24,155 nucleotides of DNA from a virus, in IMG/VR virus record IMGVR_UViG_3300047557_003836, positions 1 through 24,155 of that record. One strand, 5' to 3'. Of the stretch, positions 14,776-24,155 are shown one piece after another. The position numbers were made by a program, and so were the translations under genes. Within the stretch, counting starts at the first letter, position 1; each line of letters begins with the position of its first letter. The notes under the pieces are model-generated. The model made no database searches. It saw only the letters and a program-made list of their open reading frames with translations, and had not been told where the DNA came from.

Positions 14776-17700
14776 TTATCCTAGTATTGGATTCGTTGAA
14801 CGTAATATACTCTTTTTATAGAATTTTATATCGTAAGTTGCCAGTTCATTTGGATAATATATTAGTGAATAAGTTCCAGCTGGCTCATCGTATATTGTTT
14901 GAAAATTTAAATCATCATAATTTCCAATAATTCCATAACTAATATTATTTAAATACTTCTCTTGACCTTGAATTACGTTGTAATGAATTGAATTTAATTG
15001 TATAATATTAAATGTTGTAGTGACACCTACAGTTTTTTTAACTTCAATTACAAATTTACTTGCCGCATATTCATTTGAAAAAGTGTTTATTCCAACAGCA
15101 TTTAAATTACTATTTGTAAATTGTACTCTAGAACTATTTAATAAACCTTGTTCTAAATTAATTGTTGATGGGGAAGTAACTGTATTTACCAATAAAGAAG
15201 CATTAATATAAAGGTATGTATTAGTATTAGGTATTGAACTATAACCTATTGCAATATTATTTCCATTAGTAGATATCCCAACGGTTCCTAAATTTTTTAT
15301 CTCAGTATCTGAGTATAAATTTGATATTAATGTTTGACCATTATATACAAAAGATAATTCAATAAATTCAGAAATATGTCCATTTGTAGTGCCAACTCCA
15401 ACATAAACGGTCCCAGAATTACAAGAATCTTTTGATATTAAATCAACATATATTGTAGATGGGGAAGGATTTGAAGCATAAGAAGTTGTGATTCCAATAT
15501 TTCTTACATTTCCATAATTAGATTCCACAGTAGAAGTGTCTAAAGGTACTATATCACTTATTAATTTTGAAGAATAGATGTTATTAATATTGAAAGGTAT
15601 AAATTGAAGAATAACCTGTGTCGAATCTTCAGGATCTACTTGCGAATAAAAGGATCCAATAGGTATATCCTCAAAATAGGAATAAGAAATGATATTTACA
15701 TCGTTTCCATTTCTAGATAAGTACAACTCGGCAAATAATGGAAGTTCAAAATCAGTATATAAAGAAGTGGTTCCTTCTATAAAAATTAAATATTTTGATA
15801 TAAAACTACCACTACCATAAGATGGTAATATATCAATATCTAATGCTGCAAAAGCAGCATCATTATCAAAACTTGAAGAAATATCGTCAATCGATAAAAC
15901 TCTATTTTCTTTAGATAGAAGGTAGTCACTTAATTTGATAGTATTGAAGGTTAATGTTTCGGAATATAAATTGTCATTTTCATCAACATCTTCTAATACC
16001 AAATCAATATTATTAATTGTATTAACATTTACATAAGAGTCGAGAGATACATTTACTACAGACGAATCTTCAGTAGTTATAGTACTAACTCCAACTGATT
16101 CTATTTCCAAATCACTGAATTTTTTAAATCCAGATATATGAGCTAAATCTGAAACTGGAGATTCCCACTTTTTAATTTCCTTTGAACTCTTTAGTGAGTA
16201 TGAAAAATACTGATAATAATCACTATCTTGTATCTTTTGGAGATTTGAAGAAATATATCCTCTATCTTCTAAAGAACCCAATTCTTTTGAAAAACTTTCT
16301 GATAATTTAAACTTTGCTGTATTTTTATCTATTTTTACTATAGTTCCCTCTGAATTTGATTTATCTCCTTTAATTTGTTCATTTATTGATAATAAAGTAT
16401 CGTCATAAACATTTACTACAGAAGTAAGTTTCCCACCATCTTTGTTATTAACTATATTTGTGTTTTCAATAACTTCATTAGGATAAAATTCATTAACTGC
16501 CATGGTTACTTTTGCTGATGGCATATTCTTTGAATTTATAACATAGGCAAAATCGTAAGAAACTACAGAACCTGGGTCTTTGTTTAAATTATATCTGACA
16601 ATTGATTGATTTGGACTTGAATATGAAGTGACTATTCCGACAACATCAAAGTAATTGTATGAATAATATTCGGAATTAAACCCATTTCCTACAGACTGTA
16701 TTCCTTCTACGAAAATTTTATCACCAATTTCAAATGGTAATGAATTTGTTGTGGTAAATCCTACAGATGGTGTTTCTAATCTTAAAGAAACTGTAAATAT
16801 TCCCGGAGATGTTTCTTGTTTTGTTGCCTCTAATATTTTGATACCATTTGTATTTTCAACAAATACTATTTTATTTCCATTTTCGGGAATACCAAATCCA
16901 CTATTAGCAATAATGACACTATCTACACAACCATTCTTTAATTCTGTAAAACCAGTAAAACTCTGATAGATTAAATTAGTATTCTGATTATACAGTTTAA
17001 TTTTAGGAGCACTTAAATAATTTGAACCTCCATTAATTAGTTGAATATTTTTAACTTTATAATTATCTTTTAGATATAGTGAAGAGTATAATTTTGAATT
17101 TGGTTTAAGAGTTCTATCTGATGGGTATATATTTCCAACTACTGGAGATATTTTTGTAATTTTGCCAATATTATTAGAATATGGATATAATTTTGCATCA
17201 GAACCACTATTTCCTATGGAAACTACAACTGGTAATTTTTTATAATTTTCACCTTTAAATATCATTCTTGTAGACTTAATAGGACCAGAAATAGCAGAAG
17301 AATTTACTGAATATGATAATATAGTGCTACCAATAGAAGCATAATAATTTTTTTCTGGGAAATTAGGTAAATTAATTGAAAAATTACTAGTAGAAACACC
17401 AACAATAGTTGACTGTATATTATAAAGACTTGGTAAAATTTCGATAACATTATGCTTTGCTATTGAAGTATCAATATTCACTTCCTTTGTATTTGATACT
17501 ATATTGTAGTAAAGTGTTGATGGAGTTTCTGAGTTTATATTTAATGTTAATTTATCATTAGTCTTTACGACTTCATTAACAGTATTACCCACTCCAAGGT
17601 ATTCATTTTCAAAAAATTCATCTCTATATAATTTAAATTCCGTTCCAGATAAAGTAGATGAAGATAAATTAAATTCTACTTTTTCATTTCTGTAAACTTT

Positions 17701-20700
17701 TAAATTTGGATTTGTGGATGAATTTACCAGCAATCTAGATGATGCTGATGAATATGAAACAGTAAATGATGTTGTATTTCCAACAACTGCAGATAAAGTT
17801 ACAACATCATTTACAGATAAGTTATGACTTTCATTAGTATATACTGTAGTATCATTAAATTGAATATTTCCTTTAACTAAATTTCTCTTAGTTTTAAGTT
17901 GATGTAGGTTTCCAGAACCAGATGATGGATAATATATTAAATTATCTAGACTTTTAACACTCTTCTTATCATTTGTCAATCCTATAATATCATTACCTAA
18001 ATCTACAACATAAAGAGGATTTATATTTTCCAGAAAATCTCCACCATCTATTGTGGTTACAATTTGAGTACAATCATCTCCAATTTCATAATCAACCTCT
18101 TCACCAGAAACAAATTTATGACCTGGCATCCATATTCCGCCAGTTCTTACATATTTTGATTCTGTTATTCCTACACCTAAAGGTCTTCTGTATAGAGTAT
18201 TTCCATTACCTGGAGTTGTTCCTACTCCGACTGAAATCAGATTGGATTCAAAATAATAAACTTCATCATTAACTAATGTGTCCTTAATTTCAGAATTAGA
18301 AAATGTAAATTTATTTTGTAATAAATTTACATCAGATTGAGATGAGTGGGATGAGGATGTATTACCTCTCTTTACATTTATTTGATTATTTTTATTATTA
18401 AATCCAATAATTGTAAGTGTCTCACCGCCTACCTGCAATTTCTCATTTATATTAAATTTTGTAATAGAGTCTCTAATTTCTATAGATGTTACTAATCCAA
18501 CATTAGAAGGTAATGCCTTTGTAAGTTTTGTTGTTACGGTTTCAAAATTAATTCTTTCAAATCCTTCTAAACCTGAATATTTTGATGTGGATATTCCGGA
18601 TATTTTTACATAATAATTATCCTTTAAGTTTAAAGGAACTGATGATATTCCAATAATTGTATTTTTATTATTAAGAAATGTTATGTTATTATAACTTGTT
18701 GAACTTGATGCTATTGAACTGATTCCAACACCTTCAAGTTCAGAAATAATAGATTTTGCACCATATCCAGAAGTTCCTGTGTTATCAAATATTACTTCAT
18801 CTCCTATGTAATAACCAGTTCCAGGATAAATGACATCTAATCCATCAATATTTCCAACTTGAGTGTTTAATACAATAAAATCTTCCTTTTCTATTGATGG
18901 ATAAAAATCAAAAAATTCATAATATTCTTCTTTATCCTCAACATAATATGGATATGTATGTTTAATAATATCTAATTCATTTAAGTCTATATCTTGATTG
19001 TAAGTGGAATAAAAATTCTCCTCTACTGGTTCATACTTATAATTTTCACCTATGAAAAATGGATATGATGAAGTAGAAAAATATGCATAAACTCCATTTG
19101 GAAACTCTGGAGTTTTACAATATCTACCATTAAATTCGTCTAGTGTTCCAAGACCTTTTTCATATACATAATCTTCTATACAATCTAAGTTAATAGAATT
19201 TGATACAGAAGGTGATACTCTAGTATTTCTATAACTACTGGTCATTCTTATTATATTTCCAGTTCCATCTACATTTGCATATGCAAATGGACCATAAATT
19301 GGACATCCATCATAAGCCCAACCTATAATTGGTGAATGGGTTGTTGAATTAATTCCAATAGAAGATGATAAAGAATTTGTTAGATAATATATTCCAATTT
19401 GAGATTTTCCGGAATAATTTGAACTAACTAATATTCCAGAATTAATCTGAGAAGAACTATACTTACTGACTTCATTAATAGTAAATGTATTTAAATTTGA
19501 TTTTAGGAAAGCTCCAGTACCAACTTCTATAACTTCTAAAGTTGTATACTGGTCGTATCCAACACCACCATTAATTAATTTAACATCAGTAATTACGCCA
19601 TTAGAAATTATTGGAGTAAGAATGGCACCCGTTCCTTTTCCATTTACTTTTATTTCTACATTATTGTAATAACCACTTCCACCAGATAATACAATTACAT
19701 CTACTAATTTACCTGAAAATACTAGAGGTTTTAATGTGCAAGATGTTCCTTTTTGAAGGGTAATGGTTGGTCCATTCTCTACATTTAAGAATGTATTTCC
19801 GTAAGTTAGAGAATTAAAGCATCTAACATCATAAATTTCACCTAATACAATTGGTTTAATTTCTGCAGAATAACCAATTGTAGAAATTCCTAAAGTTGTT
19901 AATTTGCCAGAAATTTCTACCCTTAGTGGTGAATATCTTAAAGAAAATACAGAAGAACTTTGTAAAGTTCCAAAATCTATGTTTACTTCAGATCCAGTTA
20001 AAGTTTTGTTTGTATATAATTTAATGCTATCCTTATCAAGTACTTTTATATAATAGTATGAAGTGGTATTAATGCCAGTTAAAGTTTCCCCATCATACTG
20101 ATATACAACCTCCTCTCCATCCTTAAATCCGTGATTTTCTAAGGTGATTATATTATCGTACTTATTAATATGTGTAGTTTTAAATGGAATAACCTTATGA
20201 TCAACTATACCACCATTATCAATAACGTTTATTCTATCTACTACATTTACATATTTTTCAGTTGTAAATTTCTGAATACCAGTTCCTCTAGTTCTTAAAT
20301 TAATGGTATTAATACCAGAAATAGCATCAGAATAAGTTGAATATAAACTAAATGATGTCCCAGAACCTACATTAGAAATATAATAAACTCCATTATTTAA
20401 TAAAAATCCATCTTGAACTTCTGTTCCAATTCCTATCGGAGAATTTCCTTGTGTACTATAAATTAACGCATCTCCAGGAACAAGTCGATGGGAATAACCA
20501 AAAATAATCTTGTCTACTCCATCAAGAGTATTAACAACTGAACTATCTCCTGCATTAAAAGAAAATTCTTTTTGAATTTTCTTCATTTTAGTCGATACTT
20601 TTATATTATTATTGTTGCCACCCCTAACTTCAACTATAGGTTCTTCAACATAATCATAACCTGGGTCAGTTACAAGAATTTTTTGGAGGTATCCCTTTAA

Positions 20701-23019
20701 AGATACATAGGTTTTTGTAGTTGTATCTTGACCGTTATTTACTAAAATTTTTGGTGGATTTAGTAAATCATAATTACTTCCACCATTTAGTACATCAATT
20801 GAGGTAATCTCTCCGTAATAGATTTTATCAAAAGATTTTACATTTTGAATTTCTGTTCCATTATATAAAACTCCAATAGAACCAGGAAGTGTTTTATATT
20901 TTTTTGTTGGTATTTTAACTTGCTTTGGAAGTTTTTTAAATAATTTTAATGGATAAAGATTTTTTCTATAAATTGAAGTTAAAGATAATCTAATAGTTGT
21001 AATTGCAGCACCTACAGTATTTGTAGGAGATGCTTCTGCAAAATTAATATATCTACCTTGAATTAAATCATTTCGAGTATAGCAAAGTTTAATCTGGTCA
21101 GAATCTATTTTTTTGACATATAACTGGAGACCTGTTTGAATTCCAGCTTTATTTGTAAAAGTAAAATTACTTGCAAAAACAGTTGAGGAATATCCAACAA
21201 CAGAAACAATCTCACCATCATAAAAATTATGAAGACCAATAAATGATGATGAAATACCGGAATTTGAATTTAAAGATAAATCAAAGTTAAATTCTTTTTT
21301 ATATGGATTTATCGTTCCACTTGGGAAACCATTAGATGTAAGATAATAATTATCATCATCTTCATAAGATGATTGAATATCAATTAAATATCTGCCATTT
21401 ATATCGGGATAATTAGTGGATGTTGATGTTTTTACAACTCTTCTAAATTTAATCCTATGATTTACTGTTAAATTTGATGAGTCGGAAATACTGAAAGAAT
21501 AATTGCTTTGATTATTAACGTTACTTACAGTGGCTGTATATATTTTTTGGTTTGTAGTTAAACTAAAAACCTCTACAAAATCTCCATTCTTAAGATAGTT
21601 TGGATATTTTGTTCTAACTAATCCAGTACTTTTATCTATTCCATATTTTTCACTTGGAAGTGTATTATAAACAGTTCCACCAACTATAGATGTTGGTACA
21701 TTATATGATAAAGAATTTGTGAATACATTAGGTGAAGTAATTCCAATATTATCAATTTTTAAGAAATCATATTCAGAAGCTAGTTTAGTATTGTTAGAAT
21801 CAATATTTGATAATGTATTTAAAATTCTAAATTTAACTATTGAACCGTCTGCTTTTTGTGAATAGACATAATTTGTTCCAAAAACAATAGATGCATTTGG
21901 AATTGAAGAAGATATTCCAATACAACCTATAAACTCTGTGTCAGTTTTGTCAGTATAATTTATAGTAATTCCATTTACAATAATGGATCCAGATTGTTCG
22001 AACCCAATAGTAGATACTACTCTAATTGTATCTGAGCCCGAAGATACATCACTAATTACATATGTTTTTGGTGTAATTTTAAATTGACCAAAAATTGAGC
22101 CTTTTGGATTTAAGTTATTAGAGTATCCAGAAAAAATATCAATATTATAATATTGGTCGTAATTTTTTGAGAATGAAGATACTTCATATATTGAACCATT
22201 TGCCTCTAAAATGGTCCCAGAAGAGTTCTTATCTTGGTATAAGGTCTGACCCTTTAAATTATTAGGATTGCCCTCTATAAGTTGTCCTATAAACCTCTCA
22301 ACGACAATCCATTTTGAGTCTGAAGGAGTAGCAACAAAGTCTTTTGGTTTAATTACTTCAACTTTTTCTCCATACAAAACTTTGAATAAAATTTTAAATG
22401 CTTCTTCTGTACCCTTTGACTTATAAAAATCTTTTGCTTTACTTATGAAATTTGGAGCATTAATTCTTGAATCGAAATCAATATTTTCAAATCCTGGAGT
22501 AAATTGATACTTAATTTTTCTAAAAAATTCAAGTAAGAATAAATTACTGAGATTTTTTACAATTGATCCATTAGAATGCTCATCTACCTCACTAGATGAA
22601 AATTTTAAGAATCCTGGATTATTTTCATCAGATAAAGTTTCGACTCCACTAAACCCCCTAATGCAACCTGTGAATGAAGTGGAAGTAATTCCAGTATAAC
22701 TGATAATTTCGTTATCAATCTGAAGCAAACCATATTGATTTGGCCAACCAGAGGTTGATGCAACATTAATTACATCATCAAAGAAAGATGCCTCAGATGT
22801 TAAAGTAGTTGATGTAGTAAGACCAATAGAATCAAAAGAATCTATATTTTTATAAGAAACTAAATTTTCAGCAAGGTCAATTGTTGACCCCTGATATTCT
22901 TGAGAAACATAATATTGCTTTAAGAATTCAGAAAAATTTGGATTTTCTGACAGAATAAATTCTGGTATTTGACTATCAATAATGTCACTAATTTTTACTA
23001 CTTTCTTATCTTGATTCAT
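14776..23019 (-). CDS. Giant baseplate wedge-type protein in gp7 position, with YHYH domain (2747 aa)
   Basis: It directly follows gp6, where T4 has gp7 (1032 residues), the wedge initiator. The N-terminus has IPEFILSENPNFSEFLKQYY (about 18-37) and FYKSKGTEEAFKILFKVLYG (about 196-215), a start shared by many phage tail structural proteins. Near residues 2262-2303 is the matching end motif, with DSDYYQYFSYSLKSS, SPVSDLAHISGF and KKFSDL. Between them, about 1230-1325 is a YHYH domain: HSPIIGWAYDGCPIYGPFAY (W at 1234), TLDEFNGRYCKTPEFPNG and VYAYFSTSSYPFFIG. Around these lie many small beta repeats: GGSGY 1113-1117, GGVGY 1151-1155, and ENHGFKDGEEVVYQYDGE near 963 with YYIKVLDKDSIKLY after it. 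The C-terminus is SILRSTNPILG. The frame is open throughout. In T4-like cyanophages the YHYH protein after gp6 is taken as the gp7 equivalent; sequence similarity to T4 gp7 itself is not visible to me. Confidence 0.82.
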   Translation of the reverse strand: MNQDKKVVKISDIIDSQIPEFILSENPNFSEFLKQYYVSQEYQGSTIDLAENLVSYKNIDSFDSIGLTTSTTLTSEASFFDDVINVASTSGWPNQYGLLQIDNEIISYTGITSTSFTGCIRGFSGVETLSDENNPGFLKFSSSEVDEHSNGSIVKNLSNLFLLEFFRKIKYQFTPGFENIDFDSRINAPNFISKAKDFYKSKGTEEAFKILFKVLYGEKVEVIKPKDFVATPSDSKWIVVERFIGQLIEGNPNNLKGQTLYQDKNSSGTILEANGSIYEVSSFSKNYDQYYNIDIFSGYSNNLNPKGSIFGQFKITPKTYVISDVSSGSDTIRVVSTIGFEQSGSIIVNGITINYTDKTDTEFIGCIGISSSIPNASIVFGTNYVYSQKADGSIVKFRILNTLSNIDSNNTKLASEYDFLKIDNIGITSPNVFTNSLSYNVPTSIVGGTVYNTLPSEKYGIDKSTGLVRTKYPNYLKNGDFVEVFSLTTNQKIYTATVSNVNNQSNYSFSISDSSNLTVNHRIKFRRVVKTSTSTNYPDINGRYLIDIQSSYEDDDNYYLTSNGFPSGTINPYKKEFNFDLSLNSNSGISSSFIGLHNFYDGEIVSVVGYSSTVFASNFTFTNKAGIQTGLQLYVKKIDSDQIKLCYTRNDLIQGRYINFAEASPTNTVGAAITTIRLSLTSIYRKNLYPLKLFKKLPKQVKIPTKKYKTLPGSIGVLYNGTEIQNVKSFDKIYYGEITSIDVLNGGSNYDLLNPPKILVNNGQDTTTKTYVSLKGYLQKILVTDPGYDYVEEPIVEVRGGNNNNIKVSTKMKKIQKEFSFNAGDSSVVNTLDGVDKIIFGYSHRLVPGDALIYSTQGNSPIGIGTEVQDGFLLNNGVYYISNVGSGTSFSLYSTYSDAISGINTINLRTRGTGIQKFTTEKYVNVVDRINVIDNGGIVDHKVIPFKTTHINKYDNIITLENHGFKDGEEVVYQYDGETLTGINTTSYYYIKVLDKDSIKLYTNKTLTGSEVNIDFGTLQSSSVFSLRYSPLRVEISGKLTTLGISTIGYSAEIKPIVLGEIYDVRCFNSLTYGNTFLNVENGPTITLQKGTSCTLKPLVFSGKLVDVIVLSGGSGYYNNVEIKVNGKGTGAILTPIISNGVITDVKLINGGVGYDQYTTLEVIEVGTGAFLKSNLNTFTINEVSKYSSSQINSGILVSSNYSGKSQIGIYYLTNSLSSSIGINSTTHSPIIGWAYDGCPIYGPFAYANVDGTGNIIRMTSSYRNTRVSPSVSNSINLDCIEDYVYEKGLGTLDEFNGRYCKTPEFPNGVYAYFSTSSYPFFIGENYKYEPVEENFYSTYNQDIDLNELDIIKHTYPYYVEDKEEYYEFFDFYPSIEKEDFIVLNTQVGNIDGLDVIYPGTGYYIGDEVIFDNTGTSGYGAKSIISELEGVGISSIASSSTSYNNITFLNNKNTIIGISSVPLNLKDNYYVKISGISTSKYSGLEGFERINFETVTTKLTKALPSNVGLVTSIEIRDSITKFNINEKLQVGGETLTIIGFNNKNNQINVKRGNTSSSHSSQSDVNLLQNKFTFSNSEIKDTLVNDEVYYFESNLISVGVGTTPGNGNTLYRRPLGVGITESKYVRTGGIWMPGHKFVSGEEVDYEIGDDCTQIVTTIDGGDFLENINPLYVVDLGNDIIGLTNDKKSVKSLDNLIYYPSSGSGNLHQLKTKRNLVKGNIQFNDTTVYTNESHNLSVNDVVTLSAVVGNTTSFTVSYSSASSRLLVNSSTNPNLKVYRNEKVEFNLSSSTLSGTEFKLYRDEFFENEYLGVGNTVNEVVKTNDKLTLNINSETPSTLYYNIVSNTKEVNIDTSIAKHNVIEILPSLYNIQSTIVGVSTSNFSINLPNFPEKNYYASIGSTILSYSVNSSAISGPIKSTRMIFKGENYKKLPVVVSIGNSGSDAKLYPYSNNIGKITKISPVVGNIYPSDRTLKPNSKLYSSLYLKDNYKVKNIQLINGGSNYLSAPKIKLYNQNTNLIYQSFTGFTELKNGCVDSVIIANSGFGIPENGNKIVFVENTNGIKILEATKQETSPGIFTVSLRLETPSVGFTTTNSLPFEIGDKIFVEGIQSVGNGFNSEYYSYNYFDVVGIVTSYSSPNQSIVRYNLNKDPGSVVSYDFAYVINSKNMPSAKVTMAVNEFYPNEVIENTNIVNNKDGGKLTSVVNVYDDTLLSINEQIKGDKSNSEGTIVKIDKNTAKFKLSESFSKELGSLEDRGYISSNLQKIQDSDYYQYFSYSLKSSKEIKKWESPVSDLAHISGFKKFSDLEIESVGVSTITTEDSSVVNVSLDSYVNVNTINNIDLVLEDVDENDNLYSETLTFNTIKLSDYLLSKENRVLSIDDISSSFDNDAAFAALDIDILPSYGSGSFISKYLIFIEGTTSLYTDFELPLFAELYLSRNGNDVNIISYSYFEDIPIGSFYSQVDPEDSTQVILQFIPFNINNIYSSKLISDIVPLDTSTVESNYGNVRNIGITTSYASNPSPSTIYVDLISKDSCNSGTVYVGVGTTNGHISEFIELSFVYNGQTLISNLYSDTEIKNLGTVGISTNGNNIAIGYSSIPNTNTYLYINASLLVNTVTSPSTINLEQGLLNSSRVQFTNSNLNAVGINTFSNEYAASKFVIEVKKTVGVTTTFNIIQLNSIHYNVIQGQEKYLNNISYGIIGNYDDLNFQTIYDEPAGTYSLIYYPNELATYDIKFYKKSILRSTNPILG
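14778..14782 (-). promoter_or_regulatory. Ribosome binding site of the 901-aa gene
   Basis: AGGAT on the minus strand, 5 bases before the ATG at 14772. Its last base overlaps the first base of the upstream TAA stop (14778-14776), so termination and re-initiation happen at nearly the same place, a typical coupled junction. Confidence 0.5.
19495..19707 (-). repeat. Two-copy beta-repeat in the gp7-like protein
   Basis: This encodes residues about 1105-1175. Two adjacent units share the plan 'V/I-x-D-V-x-L-x-x-GG-x-GY ... G-x-G-A': VDVIVLSGGSGYYNNVEIKV then ITDVKLINGGVGYDQYTTLE, each followed by GTGA. It is the same repeat family as the array in gp14. Further diverged copies occur near residues 742-790 (NGGSNY, DPGYDY) and elsewhere in this protein (YPGTGY, NGGSNY). 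Confidence 0.7.
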
Positions 23020-23020
23020 T

Positions 23021-24155
23021 TTAGTTTCTTATCTTTGTGTCTATAGTATAGCTTGATTCTGGTAAAAATACACTTCCCGAAGAATTTTCTCCTGAGGATA
23101 TTAAATCCTTAAGTATTTCTACTTGACTTGCACCAACATCAAATTTTAAATATATTGATTTTTTAGCAATAATATCATTTGAGTATGGAGTAGCTTCAAT
23201 TTCAATCACGTTATTTGGTTTTTCAGTTGAAACTACATTTATATTATCTATATTAACAATTCCATTAGTATAATCAACCTTTCCAACAGCATTTACTTCT
23301 ACTTTAATTTCATTTTTATCTAATGAAAATAAGAAAAGATTTCCATAATTATTATCTACAGGAACATCAGATAAGTAAAGTGTTCTTGGATTATCTTTAA
23401 TTTTAAATCCAGTAGTTCTAATGTTATATCCAGAAGATGACCTATAAAATCTATTTTCAAAACAAATAAAATAATTTGCTGCTTGATTTACGGTTCCTAT
23501 ATTTCTTCTTATTTTAACTTTTGTTATATTTGATGTTATAGCATTATTGGTAGAATCAATTAATCCAATAACTTTACTGTACTTAAATCTTCCCCCAAAC
23601 TTATTTAAATCTGTGGAGTTTGAATAAGAATTTAGTGAATTAATTACTTGAGTTTTTAAATCACTTTCCGAATTAATTAAATTGGAATTAAAGTAAACAG
23701 AAGATTCTATTTCGACATAAAGAACCTCGATATCAATAAAGTTGACTTTAATTCCGGCACTAGAATATTGCTTTAATTTATTCAGAATTACATCTTTAGT
23801 TGACTGTGATAAGTAATCTGAATTTTTTGGTTTTATTGCCAGGAAAACGTTACCATATTGAGGTGGGGATAATTCCTCTCCACCATAAGCAGTTACAGAT
23901 TCTATGTTGGGGAAAACTGATGGCAAAAGTGCTTCATAATCTGCTGCAGTTACAGCTCTATACTGAGAAGAATATACTCTAGGAGCATAGTATCTGACAG
24001 ATTCTGCAGATTGAATATCATCTCCATTTGATGCTATAGTGTTTGTAACAATTATACTAGCATTTCCACTTAAATTTGAGTTTGTATTTGATACTATATT
24101 TCCAGAAAAACTAAAGTTTGATGGACCATTACCACCTTTTCCATCAGTGGTAATG
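23021..24155 (-). CDS. 6: Baseplate wedge subunit gp6-like, C-terminal part (5' end outside window)
   Basis: The frame is open from the window edge to a TAA at 23023-23021, giving about 377 residues of what in T4 is a 660-residue protein. gp6 forms the backbone of the baseplate wedge (Baseplate_J-like). The visible part has the segment SAESVRYYAPRVYSSQYRAV with TAADYEALL, the usual conserved Baseplate_J core with 'APR...RAVT..DYE'. It continues PSVFPNIESVTAYGGEELSP, and later VNFIDIEVLYVEIESSVYFN and FGGRFKYSKVIGLID. The C-terminus has GKVDYTNGIVNIDNI and ends SYTIDTKIRN. There is no ATG in the visible frame that would be the true start; the TTG at 23926 is internal, since the conserved motif lies upstream of it. 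One base separates its stop from the ATG of the giant gp7-like gene. Confidence 0.88.
   Translation of the reverse strand, partial: ITTDGKGGNGPSNFSFSGNIVSNTNSNLSGNASIIVTNTIASNGDDIQSAESVRYYAPRVYSSQYRAVTAADYEALLPSVFPNIESVTAYGGEELSPPQYGNVFLAIKPKNSDYLSQSTKDVILNKLKQYSSAGIKVNFIDIEVLYVEIESSVYFNSNLINSESDLKTQVINSLNSYSNSTDLNKFGGRFKYSKVIGLIDSTNNAITSNITKVKIRRNIGTVNQAANYFICFENRFYRSSSGYNIRTTGFKIKDNPRTLYLSDVPVDNNYGNLFLFSLDKNEIKVEVNAVGKVDYTNGIVNIDNINVVSTEKPNNVIEIEATPYSNDIIAKKSIYLKFDVGASQVEILKDLISSGENSSGSVFLPESSYTIDTKIRN

Noticed and set aside
23021-23926. A separate 301-residue gene starting at a TTG at 23926
   Set aside because: The same frame is open to the window edge, and the conserved gp6 segment with RAVTAADYEALL lies upstream of the TTG, so the TTG is an internal leucine codon.

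Overview
The window looks like part of the late structural cluster of a T4-like myovirus, most probably a marine cyanophage or a close relative such as a pelagimyophage. The evidence is AT-rich DNA (roughly 30% GC by eye), dense packing of genes on one strand, and a gene order of baseplate wedge, neck, sheath terminator and small terminase. The gp13, gp14, gp15 and gp16 homologues closely resemble the T4-like cyanophage forms. The host cannot be determined from the sequence. Every real gene reads on the minus strand, so transcription runs from base 24155 towards base 1. No tRNA, insertion sequence, CRISPR array, integrase or host-derived metabolic gene is visible.

Layout in transcription order. 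(1) 24155-23021: C-terminal part of baseplate wedge gp6, with its 5' end outside the window. (2) 23019-14776: a giant 2747-residue gp7-position protein with a YHYH domain and many small beta-rich repeats. (3) 14772-12067: a 901-residue baseplate or fibre-like structural protein. (4) 12040-10451: gp8. (5) 10449-4078: a 2123-residue DUF4815-type structural protein, in the place where T4 has genes 9 to 12 and wac. (6) 4078-3848 and 3861-3679: two small overlapping genes of unknown function. (7) 3653-2823: neck protein gp13. (8) 2821-1451: neck protein gp14 with an inserted repeat array. (9) 1427-573: tail sheath terminator gp15 with an EF-hand-like loop. (10) 571-155: small terminase gp16. (11) 147-1: start of a DUF5661-like gene, where the large terminase gene would be expected.

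The genes form a nearly continuous operon. Most junctions are 1 to 7 bases or overlap. Only three gaps reach 23 to 26 bases, and two of these (before gp13 and before gp8) carry a T4-type late-promoter core, AATAAATA, overlapping the upstream stop codon. A full TATAAATA lies 96 bases before the DUF4815 gene. No stretch longer than 300 bases lacks a gene.

Functionally, gp6, the gp7-like protein, gp8 and the two large neighbours should build the baseplate wedge and its outer appendages. gp13, gp14 and gp15 close the neck and the top of the tail, and gp16 helps start DNA packaging. The most notable signals are the sharing of several small beta-repeat modules among five adjacent structural proteins, the EF-hand-like loop in gp15, promoters built into stop codons, and the DUF5661-like gene directly after gp16.
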